Below, piece by piece: positions 33,919 through 44,700 of a stretch of DNA of 64,000 nucleotides. A program made the position numbers and the translations under genes. Position 1 is the first letter of the stretch. Each line of letters starts with the position of its first letter. The stretch is taken from contig NZ_CP058988.1 of the NCBI RefSeq assembly GCF_019278565.1, positions 930,001 through 994,000 of the forward strand. Direction: 5' to 3'. Below the pieces are notes generated by a model that saw only the letters and a program-made list of their open reading frames with translations, searched no databases and was not told where the DNA came from. Source of the stretch: Cellulophaga sp. HaHa_2_95. GTDB lineage: Bacteria > Bacteroidota > Bacteroidia > Flavobacteriales > Flavobacteriaceae.

Positions 33919-35655
33919 TTAAATCCTAGCTTGATAAGTAAATAAATTGTAGTAACGCCCTTCTTTAGCAATTAAGTCATCATGCGTTCCTTGCTCGGCA
34001 ATTCGGCCATTTTCAATGACTAATATTTGATTTGCTTTTCTAATGGTGCTTAACCTGTGGGCAATTACAAAAGTGGTTCTTCCTTCGGTCAAACTAGCCA
34101 AACTTTTTTGAATTAGAGCTTCACTTTCTGTATCTAGATTAGAAGTAGCTTCATCTAAAATTAAAATTTTAGGATTAGCTAAAACAGCTCTTGCAATGGC
34201 GATTCTCTGGCGCTGACCTCCAGATAATTTTACACCACGTTCGCCTATTAAGGTGTCTAATCCTTTTTCGAATCGTTCTGTGAATTCATTTACATAGGCA
34301 GCTTCAACAGCAGCTTGCAATTCTTCCTCAGAAGCATTTGGTCTAGGGAATAAGATATTCTCGCGAATGGTGCCTTCAAACAAGAATTCGTCTTGTAAAA
34401 CAACACCAAGATTCTGTCGGTAGCTATTTAAATTTACTTTAGAAACATCATGACCATCAATGGTAATTTTACCTGATGCCGGATTTAGAAAGGTAGCAGC
34501 TAAGCCTGCAATCGTAGATTTTCCAGAGCCAGAACTCCCCACTAAGGCAACAACATTTCCAGACTTCACTTCAAAATTTATATTATGCAATACATCTTTG
34601 TCTTCTTCATAAGCAAAAGATACATCATCAAATATAATATCTCCATCTATATTTTCTAAAACGATAGTTCTATGCTCTTCATCAGATTCTGGTGTCATAT
34701 TCATTAACTCTTCTGTACGGTCTAGCCCAGCTAAAGCTTCGGTTAGTTGGCTCCCAACATTACTCATCTGTACAATCGGAGCTACCATCAACCCTAATAA
34801 AAAAGTAAAAGTTAAAAATTCACCAATCGTAAGTTGGTCCATCATAATTTTATAGCCGCCAATACCCATAATTCCAGTAGTGGCAATACCTAATAAGAAA
34901 GTGCTGGAACTAGTCATGAATGCGGTAGCTGTTAAACTCTTTTTTACATTTTGAAATAATTTGTCTACTCCTTCTTCAAAAACCTTGCTCTCTTGTTCTT
35001 CAGCATTGAACCCTTTAATGACGCGTACACCGCCTAAGGTTTCTGTTAATCTGCCTTTTACTTCGGCATTGATTTTTCCTCTATTTCTAAATATAGGTCT
35101 GATCACTTTAAAAGCTTTTAAGGCTATAATCGCAAATATGGCTAAGGGTACTAATGTAAATAAGGTCATAGAAACGCTAGTTTTTAATAATAAAATTAAT
35201 GCAACTATAGCGGTTATAGATCCGCCTACCAATTGTACCAAACCTGTGCCTATTAGATTTCGTACCCCCTCAACATCAGACATAATTCTAGAAACCAATG
35301 CGCCAGATTTTGCATTGTCAAAAAAGCGAATGGGTAAGGAAAGTACCTTTTTTTGTACTTGAGCTCTTAATTCTGAGATTAAATATTGCGCCTGTACACT
35401 TAATATTTTTGTTAGAAGAAACGAGGTTACTGCTTGTACAAGTATAGCTAGCGCTACAACGCCAACTAATATTTTTAATAGGTGAATATCCTTATTAGGA
35501 ATAATATCATCCATTAAATACTTAAGAGACATAGGGGCAACAAAACTTGCAGCTTTACTAATTACAATTAATAAAAGCCCTATAAATACAAGATTTCTTC
35601 TAGGCCAAATAATCGTTTTGAATGCGGTAAGAATGCTAACTTTTTTTTCTGCCAT
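33919..35655 (-). CDS. ABC exporter, fused membrane and ATPase domains (MsbA-like)
   Basis: A 578-residue half-transporter. Six TM helices occupy about residues 15-310, with the DNAKSGALVSRIMSDVEGVRNLI coupling region near 113-135. The nucleotide-binding domain has Walker A LVGSSGSGKSTIAG (about 372-385), signature LSGGQRQRIAIARA (about 475-488), Walker B ILILDEATSNLD (about 495-506) and the switch His in FVIAHRLSTI. It should work as a homodimer in the inner membrane. The family exports lipids, lipid A, peptides or drugs. The substrate cannot be read from sequence. It stands alone, convergent with the ferredoxin gene. Confidence 0.93.
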   Translation of the reverse strand: MAEKKVSILTAFKTIIWPRRNLVFIGLLLIVISKAASFVAPMSLKYLMDDIIPNKDIHLLKILVGVVALAILVQAVTSFLLTKILSVQAQYLISELRAQVQKKVLSLPIRFFDNAKSGALVSRIMSDVEGVRNLIGTGLVQLVGGSITAIVALILLLKTSVSMTLFTLVPLAIFAIIALKAFKVIRPIFRNRGKINAEVKGRLTETLGGVRVIKGFNAEEQESKVFEEGVDKLFQNVKKSLTATAFMTSSSTFLLGIATTGIMGIGGYKIMMDQLTIGEFLTFTFLLGLMVAPIVQMSNVGSQLTEALAGLDRTEELMNMTPESDEEHRTIVLENIDGDIIFDDVSFAYEEDKDVLHNINFEVKSGNVVALVGSSGSGKSTIAGLAATFLNPASGKITIDGHDVSKVNLNSYRQNLGVVLQDEFLFEGTIRENILFPRPNASEEELQAAVEAAYVNEFTERFEKGLDTLIGERGVKLSGGQRQRIAIARAVLANPKILILDEATSNLDTESEALIQKSLASLTEGRTTFVIAHRLSTIRKANQILVIENGRIAEQGTHDDLIAKEGRYYNLFTYQARI

Positions 35656-35808
35656 GCTTGAGAATTATGATAAATAAATGAAATGCAAAGTTACTTTAAA
35701 TTGATTGGAATTAGGCCCAGAAGAAGCTGCTAGGTTTTTTTTAGTTGAAAATTAGTATTTGACCACCAAGTCCTTTATTTTCATTTCATCAACCTTAAAC
35801 CTTTTCCA

Positions 35809-37989
35809 ATGAAAAATTGTCTTTTGCTAATTTTTATAATGACTTTACTAAGTTGTTCTTCCGAATCAAAAAATAACGCTGTAGCAGATCAATATAAGGA
35901 CTATGTTGCCCATATAGAAATTATTAGAGATGATTTTGGAGTGCCTCATATTTATGGGAAAACCGATGCCGATGCGGTATTCGGACTTTTGTACGCACAA
36001 TGTGAAGATGATTTTAATAGGGTGGAACAAAATTATATCTGGGCTACAGGCAGGTTGGCAGAGGTAGAAGGTGAAGATGCTTTGTATAGCGATTTGCGGG
36101 CTAAACTATTCATGACAGAAGACGAGGCGAAAGCAAATTATGAGAATAGCCCAGTATGGTTAAAGAAGTTATGTGATGCATTTGCTGATGGTATTAATTA
36201 TTACTTAGAAACACACCCAGAAGTAAAACCAAAATTGCTTACCCATTTTGAACCTTGGATGCCAATGTATTTTAGTGAAGGCTCTATTGGTGGCGATATT
36301 GAACGGATATCTAGTAATAAGATAAAGGCTTTTTATGAAAGCGGAATGGAATTACCAAAACTTAAGCAACTAGAACTACAAAAGGAAGAAGAAATGGCAG
36401 AACCACAAGGCTCTAATGGAATCGCCATTTCAGGTAAACTAACGCAATCCGGAAATCCGTTGTTGCTAATCAACCCACATACCTCATTTTTCTTTAGAGG
36501 TGAAGTGCATGTAGTAAGTGAAGAAGGCTTAAATGCCTATGGAGCGGTAACTTGGGGTCAGTTTTTTGTGTATCAGGGCTTCAATGAAAAAACTGGATGG
36601 ATGCATACTTCCACGTATACAGATGTGATGGATGAGTTTAAAGAAACTATTTTGGAGGTTGACGATCAATTGGTGTATCAATACGGTGAAGAATTACGGC
36701 CAGTAACGGTTGGAGAAGTCATTCTAAAATATAAAGTAGGAGATAGTATTAAAGAAAAGAACATGCCAACCTATAGAACACACCACGGGCCGATTACGCA
36801 TATGGTAGATGGCCAGTGGACGGCTTCTGCAATGATGTGGGAACCTGTAAAAGCTTTAGAGCAATCTTATATCCGTACAAAACAGACGGGTTATAAAGGG
36901 TTTAGGGAAATGATGGATATAAGAACCAATTCATCTAATAATACTGTCTATGCGGATGCGGAAGGTAATATTGCGTATTTCCACGGTAATTTTGTCCCGA
37001 AGCGCGATACCATATATGATTATACGCAACCTGTTGATGGGAGTAACCCTAAAACAGATTGGCAAGGTTTGCATACTGTTGATGAAAATATTTTGATTTT
37101 AAATCCTGAGAACGGATGGTTTCAGAATTGTAATTCCACTCCTTTTACAGCAGCCTTAGCATTTAGCCCTAAAAAGGAGGAGTATCCAAAATATATGTCT
37201 AGAGATCAAGAGAATTTCAGAGGGGTTCATGCCATTAATTTACTGACTGATAGAAGTGGGTATACCATAGATAGTTTAATACAATTAGCACACGATCCCT
37301 ATTTACCAGCGTTTGAAAAATTAATTTCAGGCTTGATAGAGGCATATGATAAGGCAGATAAAACCAAAGAATTAGGAGCTCCAATAGAAGTACTTAGATC
37401 TTGGAATTTAAAAACGGCTAAAGAATCTGTAGCCATGACTTTAGCACATTATTATGGCACTATGTATGGCAAAATAGCAATAGCACCCAAGGGTTTTAGT
37501 GATATGGAGCGCTTAAATTATTTTGGTACAGATACACCATTTGAAGAGCGATTAAGGGTTTTTAAAGCAGTACTAGAAAAATTAGAGGAAGATTTTGGCA
37601 CCTGGAATAAGCCTTGGGGAGAAGTAAACAGGTATCAACGCTTAAACGGAGACATTCGTCAGGCTTTTAACGATAGTTTGCCAAGTATTCCTATAGGGTT
37701 TGCTTCGGGTAGGTGGGGCGCATTGGCAGCCTATGGAGTAAGTTATACCAATGATACTAAAAAAATCTACGGGACTAGAGGCAATAGTTTTGTGGCTGTG
37801 GTAGAGTTTGGAGCTAGAGTAAAAGCAAAAAGTATGTTGGCTGGTGGACAAAGTGGAGATCCTAAATCACCTCATTTTGATGATCAAATAGCACGCTATG
37901 CTGCGATGCAATTTAAAGACGTCGCTTTTTATAGAGATGATGTGTTGAAAAAAGCAAAGGAAACCTATAAGCCGGGAGAGCGAAAGTAG
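35809..37989 (+). CDS. Penicillin-acylase-family Ntn hydrolase (AHL-acylase-like lipoprotein)
   Basis: The 726-residue protein has a lipoprotein signal (TLLSC, Cys 16). An alpha-chain region carries IIRDDFGVPHIYG and DADAVFGLLYAQCEDDFNR (about 38-70), typical of penicillin G/AHL acylases. The self-cleavage site is QGSNGIAISG; Ser202 after the Gly would become the N-terminal nucleophile of the beta chain. NPHTSFFFRGEVHVVSEEG follows, with a later Asn/Arg-bearing region. Such enzymes hydrolyse amide bonds of N-acyl-homoserine lactones, beta-lactams or aculeacin-like lipopeptides. It should act in the periplasm or on the outer membrane. It is monocistronic. The natural substrate is unknown. Confidence 0.9.
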   Translation: MKNCLLLIFIMTLLSCSSESKNNAVADQYKDYVAHIEIIRDDFGVPHIYGKTDADAVFGLLYAQCEDDFNRVEQNYIWATGRLAEVEGEDALYSDLRAKLFMTEDEAKANYENSPVWLKKLCDAFADGINYYLETHPEVKPKLLTHFEPWMPMYFSEGSIGGDIERISSNKIKAFYESGMELPKLKQLELQKEEEMAEPQGSNGIAISGKLTQSGNPLLLINPHTSFFFRGEVHVVSEEGLNAYGAVTWGQFFVYQGFNEKTGWMHTSTYTDVMDEFKETILEVDDQLVYQYGEELRPVTVGEVILKYKVGDSIKEKNMPTYRTHHGPITHMVDGQWTASAMMWEPVKALEQSYIRTKQTGYKGFREMMDIRTNSSNNTVYADAEGNIAYFHGNFVPKRDTIYDYTQPVDGSNPKTDWQGLHTVDENILILNPENGWFQNCNSTPFTAALAFSPKKEEYPKYMSRDQENFRGVHAINLLTDRSGYTIDSLIQLAHDPYLPAFEKLISGLIEAYDKADKTKELGAPIEVLRSWNLKTAKESVAMTLAHYYGTMYGKIAIAPKGFSDMERLNYFGTDTPFEERLRVFKAVLEKLEEDFGTWNKPWGEVNRYQRLNGDIRQAFNDSLPSIPIGFASGRWGALAAYGVSYTNDTKKIYGTRGNSFVAVVEFGARVKAKSMLAGGQSGDPKSPHFDDQIARYAAMQFKDVAFYRDDVLKKAKETYKPGERK

Positions 37990-38390
37990 CGGTACTATAC
38001 AAAGCAGAGAAAGTGTAATGTGCCAGTAGTGAAATAAGAAAAGCCAAATGATATAAGAACATTAGTTTTGGTTGCTTGTATGGTATATGGTTTTGTAATA
38101 TAGGATGAATTTGGAACCATAGAGTACATTCAATCCGTATCTGCGAAAAATTAAGTACTCTCAATGATCTTCTATTATATAAATAAAACCACACTAGGAT
38201 ATCTAGTAGATCGTGGTGCTTTTTTAGCCTTAGCTCTTTATGGATTGAGAAGTTTGTTCTTGAAGTTTTAAAAACAGTAGCAGTAAATATATATATGTAT
38301 TGCCTGTAAGAGTTGGTGTTCATCGAAAATAAATACTAAATAAGTTTGGTTTACGTTCGCTTAAAAGCAACCAACCAACAACCTTTTAGT
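37990..38390. other. Intergenic region after the acylase gene, about 400 bases
   Basis: No gene is convincing here. A 136-codon minus-strand frame runs through the region and into the acylase gene, but has no family character and lies antisense to coding sequence at one end. The region holds a terminator-like hairpin at 38188-38226. The promoter of the next gene probably lies between 38230 and 38380. Confidence 0.6.
38188..38226 (+). terminator. Terminator-like hairpin downstream of the acylase gene
   Basis: ACCAC (38188-38192) pairs with GTGGT (38213-38217) and the inner ACTAG with CTAGT, followed by GCTTTTTTAG. It lies about 200 bases past the acylase stop, so the transcript would have a long 3' tail. 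Confidence 0.55.
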
Positions 38391-39125
38391 ATGATTGTAT
38401 TCGGACATAATAATTTTAAAATAAAAAGTTTTTCACCAAGAGAACTAGGTATTCCAGAAAACCCAGGAGATCAAAAAATAACCTTAGAAGTACGTCAGCG
38501 CTATTTTCATTTATTTTGGATTCCTTTCTTTCCTATAGGTAAAGCCTATGTTGTTAGAAAAGAAGGTGATAGTAATATGTACGAAATGCCGCTTGAATTG
38601 CAGCATGTGCTATCACAAAGAGATGATATAAAAACGCCTTGGTATTCATTTGCTCTTATCTTTTTGGCGCTATTTATTGGAGTGTCATTTTTCGGAAATG
38701 AAAAAATGAAAGATATCAAATGGGAAAATAGGTTCTATGCAGAGCAGGTAAATCAGAAAATGCATGTTAAATACCCAACGACTGGAGATTATTATAAATT
38801 TAAAGCCTTTGAATGCTCAGATACCAATAGCCGTCCTGCGGAAATTATTGTGAAAGTTACCGCTTATGACGAGGATAGCATTGAGTTTTCAAGTGCGTAT
38901 ATGAATATTTTAGATAGTAATCAATATTCCTATTCAATTCGGTCAGAAATAAATAAAAATCTTGATTACCGCTATAATTCTTTCGAACTGAAGAAAGAAG
39001 ACATTATGAATTCATTTCATAAAGAATACAGAGACTATGGTGATGATGTCGTTTTAAAGGATATGAATTGGTGCTATGTATTTAAAGGAATGGATAGAGA
39101 AAAACTTGATGTAGCGCAGAATTAA
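38391..39125 (+). CDS. Unassigned single-TM protein
   Basis: The 244-residue protein starts at ATG 38391 (MIVFGHNNFKIKSFSPRELG); a longer frame would need TTG and adds 15 residues without character. The N-terminal part contains RQRYFHLFWIPFFPIGKAYVVRKEG (about 42-66). That resembles the membrane-proximal segment of small zinc-ribbon or SHOCT-like membrane proteins, although no CxxC pairs are present. One TM helix follows (about 86-105, SFALIFLALFIGVSFFG), then a C-terminal soluble domain of about 135 residues. I cannot assign a function. A strong convergent terminator at 39150-39188 follows. Confidence 0.7.
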   Translation: MIVFGHNNFKIKSFSPRELGIPENPGDQKITLEVRQRYFHLFWIPFFPIGKAYVVRKEGDSNMYEMPLELQHVLSQRDDIKTPWYSFALIFLALFIGVSFFGNEKMKDIKWENRFYAEQVNQKMHVKYPTTGDYYKFKAFECSDTNSRPAEIIVKVTAYDEDSIEFSSAYMNILDSNQYSYSIRSEINKNLDYRYNSFELKKEDIMNSFHKEYRDYGDDVVLKDMNWCYVFKGMDREKLDVAQN

Positions 39126-39149
39126 AATTTCAGGTATTTACTGGATAAT

Positions 39150-39188
39150 AAAAAAGGACTAAATCTTATAAGATTTAGTCCTTTTTTT
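39150..39188. terminator. Bidirectional terminator
   Basis: AAAAAAGGACTAAATCT and AGATTTAGTCCTTTTTT form a perfect 17-pair stem with a TATA loop and T-runs on both strands, between two convergent genes. Confidence 0.92.
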
Positions 39189-39201
39189 ATGACTGTGTTT
39201 T

Positions 39202-40020
39202 TTAGTAATTGAGAACCTTGAAGTGTTTTTTGCATGCCGCTAGTATAGCCTTTTTGATGTTAGATCTGTAATCTTCATTAATTTTCTGAGATGGACTTTC
39301 ATTCATGAATCCGCCTTCGCGGTATTTAATTTGATCGCTGTTTGTTGCAGTAACATCAAACTTTAAAATAGGGTAATTCTTTTCAATGTCTATGGCAGTA
39401 ACGGATGCAAAAAATAATCCAGAAGAGAAATTATCAGCATCATCTAATTTTGGATCCATGACACTATACCCTTCTATTACAAAGGCCAGGCTAATGTCTT
39501 TAAATTGCTCTAGTTCTTCTTCATTTAAGCTGGTACAGGTTATGTCTAATGGGGTGTTGGTGCAGGAATATAAATCATCTAAGACGTTATTGATGTTTTG
39601 CTTTGCAAATTCATTATTCTCTTTAGCAATGAAAACTGCAGATTTAGAAGGTTCGTTGCTTTTTTGTTTTGCTTTAAATTCAAAACTAGAATAGTTTACG
39701 CTTTTGCTTTTATCGGTGACAATATAGTTTGGAAAATTTATAAAATTAATTGCAGCGCTTCTGTAAAATAGGGTAGAATCAGTAGAGGCTTCTTTAAATG
39801 TATTCGTAGAATCTGCTAATTTATGAAGGCTGTTTATTTTGGCGATAATAGCAGCGCTATTTTCCTTGAAATACAAACCTTTGCTCTTGGAAAGTGTTTC
39901 TTTTTTTTCTTCGTATTCTTTTTGTGCCGTTAAATATTTCTTTTCATCCACTTCTGGGTTTTTATCGACACAAGAAAATAATAAACTACTTAACAATAGG
40001 GAGGCAAAGAGACTCTTCAT
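39202..40020 (-). CDS. Putative lipoprotein of unknown function
   Basis: The 272-residue protein begins MKSLFASLLLSSLLFSCVDKN with lipobox LLFSC (Cys about 17). A Lys/Glu-rich helical segment (about 25-75, likely coiled coil) comes before a mixed domain with KSVNYSSFEFKAKQKSNEPS (about 104-123). A Cys pair (SCTNTPLDITC, about 154-164) could form a disulfide. No family is recognised. It is in a run of minus-strand envelope genes but separated from the next one upstream by about 240 bases, so probably has its own promoter. It ends at the shared terminator. Confidence 0.68.
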   Translation of the reverse strand: MKSLFASLLLSSLLFSCVDKNPEVDEKKYLTAQKEYEEKKETLSKSKGLYFKENSAAIIAKINSLHKLADSTNTFKEASTDSTLFYRSAAINFINFPNYIVTDKSKSVNYSSFEFKAKQKSNEPSKSAVFIAKENNEFAKQNINNVLDDLYSCTNTPLDITCTSLNEEELEQFKDISLAFVIEGYSVMDPKLDDADNFSSGLFFASVTAIDIEKNYPILKFDVTATNSDQIKYREGGFMNESPSQKINEDYRSNIKKAILAACKKHFKVLNY

Positions 40021-40264
40021 TTGGCGGTTTTTATTGGTGGTTATAAAAGAAACGGCTCAAACTAGATATTATTTCAGGGACAAAAGGCTATTGTAACTAT
40101 TTTGGAGAGAATTTCTTAATGTTTAATTGGGGTGATGCCTAAGAATCTGCATCTCCATAACAAACTCCTTTATTATAAGATAAGGTGCTTATGAAAGGTG
40201 AAAAAGAGAGTATAGCTAGAGTTTATAGTGATGGTGCTTTTTAAAGGAAATAATTTTAATAGTA

Positions 40265-40912
40265 TTAATCCTTAGTAACAATAAAAGTGGCTACGCTGCC
40301 TGCTGATAAATTCCATTGGTTGGCATAGAGTAATTTACCTTCATCATCGTATACATTAATTTGTGCGGTATTTGGGCTCGATGAACCTTCGTTTAGCGCT
40401 TTAAATTCTATGCGATTAAATCCTTGCTTAAGATCTACATTAACACCCTTAAAGGCTCCCGTTAAAAATAATTTTGGATCAACAACTTCCCCGTTTACAG
40501 AGATACTTACTAAATCGCCATCTACATATTCATGATCACGACAAACAATACCTATAAATTTTCCATTGTTTTTGATATCCCCCAAATACATATTAGGAAA
40601 ATGTTTACCCTGACTTTGACCAGAGTTTTCTCCAAATTTCGGATTCAATTTTAAATCCTTACCCGCCTGTACCAAATCTTTAGTTGGAAGCATAGAGATT
40701 TTTGGAGCTACAGAGTCCTTATTATTTTCCTCAGGAGACTTCAATAAATCAGGCATATTTAAAGATAAATTGGTCTTTTTCTCAGGAATCAATTTTAGAT
40801 CAGTGGGGTTTTTACTTTCAATTTTTATAGGCTGTGCCTTGATAACTCCTTCTTGGGAGAACCCTGCTTGAAAAAGTAAACTACAACATGCAAAAAAGAA
40901 TAACCACTTCAT
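40265..40912 (-). CDS. Secreted protein of unknown function
   Basis: I start this 215-residue protein at MKWLFFFACCSLLFQAGFSQ, a good signal peptide (cleavage about residue 20). The longer frame adds 17 residues from an unlikely start. The mature part is first low-complexity and Lys/Pro-rich (about 25-90). A compact beta-rich domain follows (about 105-215) with YLGDIKNNGKFIGIVCRDHEYVDGD-type sequence and a C-terminal SAGSVATFIVTKD. It is not a lipoprotein and has no sorting domain. It lies 91 bases downstream of a coiled-coil lipoprotein gene on the same strand and may share its transcript. The function is unknown. Confidence 0.65.
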   Translation of the reverse strand: MKWLFFFACCSLLFQAGFSQEGVIKAQPIKIESKNPTDLKLIPEKKTNLSLNMPDLLKSPEENNKDSVAPKISMLPTKDLVQAGKDLKLNPKFGENSGQSQGKHFPNMYLGDIKNNGKFIGIVCRDHEYVDGDLVSISVNGEVVDPKLFLTGAFKGVNVDLKQGFNRIEFKALNEGSSSPNTAQINVYDDEGKLLYANQWNLSAGSVATFIVTKD

Positions 40913-41003
40913 AAAACAAAAATAGATGTTAGCTAATAGTAAATTTAACAAATACCCTGCCAATGAATTTAAAATTGATGTTAAATTAGACCATCGGTAC
41001 CTC

Positions 41004-41657
41004 TTAGTTGTCTTCTAACTCCGTAATTTTCTTTTCATAAAGCTTTTTACTCTCTACAACGGCAACATTTAGTTCTTGCATAATACCATCTACACGCCCT
41101 TCGATACTTTTCATTTGGTCATTAATATTATCAAAAGAATTTAATGCAGCGGCTACTTCTAATGCTTTAACGACTTCAACAGCATCTCCGTGCAATAAAC
41201 GCAATTTCTCGATGGCTTTAGAAGTATTCGCAAGTGTACCGTTGTATTTTGTTCTAGCCCTATTGATAGCTTTTAACAAAGTTTTCTTGCTAGTTTCATC
41301 ACTTAAACTATTGGTTTGAGTATCCATAGCGGTGAAAAGATTAGATGCTTTGGTTTTCAAATCTTCGTATTCTTTATTCAATTTCTCTACACGCTTGTTT
41401 ACTTTTTCCCAATCCCCGTATACTTTGGCAAATTCTTTATCTTCATTTTTAGTCTCTTCTAAAGCGCTTTTTAAAGCGTTGAGAGATTCTAATCCAGAAT
41501 TGACAATCTTATTTGCATTTTCTTTCTTGTTTTCAAAAGAGGATACCTGCGATTTGAATTTTTCTTTCAATCGTATTAAATCTTCCGGACTTTTATCTTT
41601 CCAACAAGACGTTAATGAGATACAGATAATGATAAGCGTAAGAGATTTTTTGAACAT
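41004..41657 (-). CDS. Coiled-coil lipoprotein of unknown function
   Basis: The 217-residue protein has a lipoprotein signal with lipobox SLTSC (Cys about 18), then WKDKSPEDL. Almost the whole mature part is charged and heptad-like (Lys/Glu with Leu/Val/Ala), so it should be a long helical coiled coil in the periplasm. There is no enzyme motif. It lies 69 bases downstream of the large phosphoesterase-barrel gene on the same strand and might be a partner of it; this rests only on position. The shape resembles periplasmic spacer or peptidoglycan-linked lipoproteins. Confidence 0.68.
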   Translation of the reverse strand: MFKKSLTLIIICISLTSCWKDKSPEDLIRLKEKFKSQVSSFENKKENANKIVNSGLESLNALKSALEETKNEDKEFAKVYGDWEKVNKRVEKLNKEYEDLKTKASNLFTAMDTQTNSLSDETSKKTLLKAINRARTKYNGTLANTSKAIEKLRLLHGDAVEVVKALEVAAALNSFDNINDQMKSIEGRVDGIMQELNVAVVESKKLYEKKITELEDN

Positions 41658-41726
41658 GGTTATGTTTTTAAATAGACTGCTAAATTAGTCAAAATCAGCC
41701 CCTATTTAAAACTTAAATGCATTTGT

Positions 41727-44700
41727 CTAAAAATCAAAGCCAAATTTAAACTGAACCATGTTGCCCTCAACAGAATTAAAATATCCCACATTTATAGTTA
41801 AAAAATTATAAGCACTTGCCCATACACCTAAACCTTGTGAGGTATGCCAAGCGTTAGAACTTTCATTGCTATTCCAAACTCTACCGTAATCAAAACCGCC
41901 GTAGGCACCAAGATTTATAGGAGCAACCGCCGTCATGTACTTTTTAATTCTAACTCTTAAATCTGTTGTTTCGTAGAAGTAAGTTTTACCAGTGAAACGT
42001 TCGTCTCTAAATCCTCTAAGTCCGTTATTACCGCCTATACTTGGCATGTTATAGAAAAAGTAGGTATCTCCGAAAGTGGTATGTACTTCTGCTTTTGTAT
42101 TGAACACTAAATCCCCAGAGGAGATAAGTTTATGAGAAATACCAGCTTTAAATTTCAAGTACCCAAATTGATTATCATTTATTTGCAAGTTAGCTTTATA
42201 CCCTGCATTTAGTCCAAACATGATAGATCTTGTAGGGAAATCTTTGGCATCATCATTATCATAATAAGCTTCTGTTTCTAGTCCTAAATATCTTTGATTG
42301 TCAAATAATTCTGGCGTAAAATTATTGGAATTAAAGAAGCGGTTGTTTTGCTCAATGACTTCAAAAGATTCATAAACACCCTTAATCTTTAGCGTGTGAT
42401 ATGCGATACCTGCATCAATTCTTGTCTTTTCTACTCTAGCTCTGTTAAAATCTCTACCTAAGTCATCATCTAAATTAGTAGTTTCATTTCCTACTCCAAA
42501 AAAGTTATTTGAAAACCGATCTGTGGAATGGTAGGCACTAATTTCTAGATTCCACTTAGGAAATATATTAGCAAATACGCCATAATAGCCTAATTCTATT
42601 GCTTTAAAACCAAAGTAGTAATTAGCAACAATGGTATGTTTTTGTCTAAAATCGCCACGATTAAAGCCTTTGTTTGTATATATGTTTGTGGCACCTAGAT
42701 AAAGTCCGTCATCTGTTCTAAATCCCAGATTAGGAACTAGCATATTGGTGTTTTCTTCAAAATAGCGCCAATGGTACATATTCGTATCATAAATACGCGT
42801 CATTTGTTTCTTAGGGTTCTCACCTTCAAAAATGCTAGTTTCATGTTTCCAATCATATACTTTTAAATGCTTTTTATTTTTGATATTAAAGGTGTCATCA
42901 CCATAGCCACCTATAAATCGTATAAAAATAGATTTGTTATCCTCTCCGGTAACTTCAAAAATATCATCATCACCCAAGCCATATATCCAGAGCTCTTTAG
43001 TGTCTTTTTGATTAAAGGTGCGCTCAAATATTATAGGATTTTCTTCATCAGAAAGTATTCTTTTAATAACAACCTTTGTTTCGCCGTTTGGTAACCTTGT
43101 AATTTCAAATTTATCATCTTTTTCAGTACCGTGTAATGAAACCATTTTGTCTAAGTACTTGCTGTAAGCTTTGGCATCTTGCTTTAGGGTCATTAGACGC
43201 AATTTTAGGTTGTCTCTAATTTCTATAGCAGTAGAATCTTTAACTTCTTCTGGCAAATTGTTAAATGCTGCATCAATTGTAGACGCTGTTAAGTTGTCTT
43301 GGATAAATTGGGCTTCTTCTTCCCATATCTCAGCATCATATTTAGTTAAAATGGCTCTATCTAAACTGTTTCCATTGTTGTTTAGCCATTTCACATCTTG
43401 AATATCAGCATCATAGGATTGCCACATGCGGCTCTGAGGGGCAAAAAGTTTTACGACCTTCAAAGCTTTGCCGTCAAATTTTGGAAATGCATTATCTCTA
43501 TCTCTAGGAACAGGTTGAAACTCTTTGTTCCCATCGGTTGTTTCATATTCTACCCATCTCCATTGGTCTTGGTGGCGATCCCAATCGCCAATCAGCATAT
43601 CAAAAATACGAGCCCTTATATAAGATTTTTGGTCTACCGTGTAGGATTCATCCTCTTTAATTTTTTCAAGCATATCTGTCGTGCTTTCAAAATCTTTAAT
43701 TTTACCGGCCTCATCAATATCTCGTTTGTATCCTTTGTAATTTAATTGCTCATCGGAAGGTCTTTCCTCTATAAAGTAAAGTTCATCTCCAAACTCATTG
43801 TTTAAATCTCCTAAAGTTCTTTGTTTTGGAATGTAAAATAATTCTGGACTTGAGTGGTTTACTGAAATAGCTTTTGCTAAAGGATTAATCACCAATTGCA
43901 TGTAGGGATGAGCCGTGGTAAAGAAATCTGAAATAGTTTCTTCGGTCAAGGTATTTTTGTAGTCTTCTTCATTATAAGCAACGCCTTTAATCTTAAATTT
44001 TAAATATTTTAAGGCATTTTTTCGTAAGGATCGCATATTATATTCTTTGCCATTACTATCTGCAAGCCTTAAGGAGAATGACTGATGTCCGCCACCCTCT
44101 TTTAGCACTTTTAATCCACCGTAAAGAGTATCTAAATGTGCAATTTTTGCGGTAACTGGCGTGGTAAAATAAGAGCGATACCGTTGTCCCCATAACAAAG
44201 TATAAAACGCTGATTTGTCTACAGCGTCCGGGTTTTTTAGAATAGTAGTTTTTATAGTTTTTGCATTGTTTTTTGGGAATACCAAGGAAGTAGTGTCCTT
44301 TTGTATTTTAGGTAATATTGCCAAGTTTTTTTCTTCGTCATCTTCAGTAATAAAGGTAACGTCAGACGAGCCATCATCATAGTATACGAGTCTGGCAAAT
44401 CCACTTTTACCATACGTAAATTTACCCTCAAAATCTAGAGTGCCTCCAATGGTACTTAAGTTGTCTTCGCCTCGCTTTGTAGCAGATTTTTGACTCAATG
44501 AACCGCTAATTATTTGATGAATTCCTCCTCCTGTTAGGTATTGTAGACTCTCTTCGTGGCCAGAAACAACGGTTATCCTATCCGATGCTTTGGCTAATGA
44601 GCTAACCAGTATCCTTAAAAATTCATAAGGTCTTGCATTTAAACGATCTGATGAAAAAGCACCTAAATCTAGGACGGTATTTACTACGGTACCTACGATA

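Noticed and set aside
37913..38323. Minus-strand frame of 136 codons after the acylase gene
   Set aside because: It overlaps the acylase 3' end in antisense, has no signal or family character, and crosses a terminator-like hairpin.
38346..38390. Upstream TTG start for the single-TM protein
   Set aside because: The ATG at 38391 gives a compact N-terminus; the 15 extra residues are polar and show no conserved pattern.
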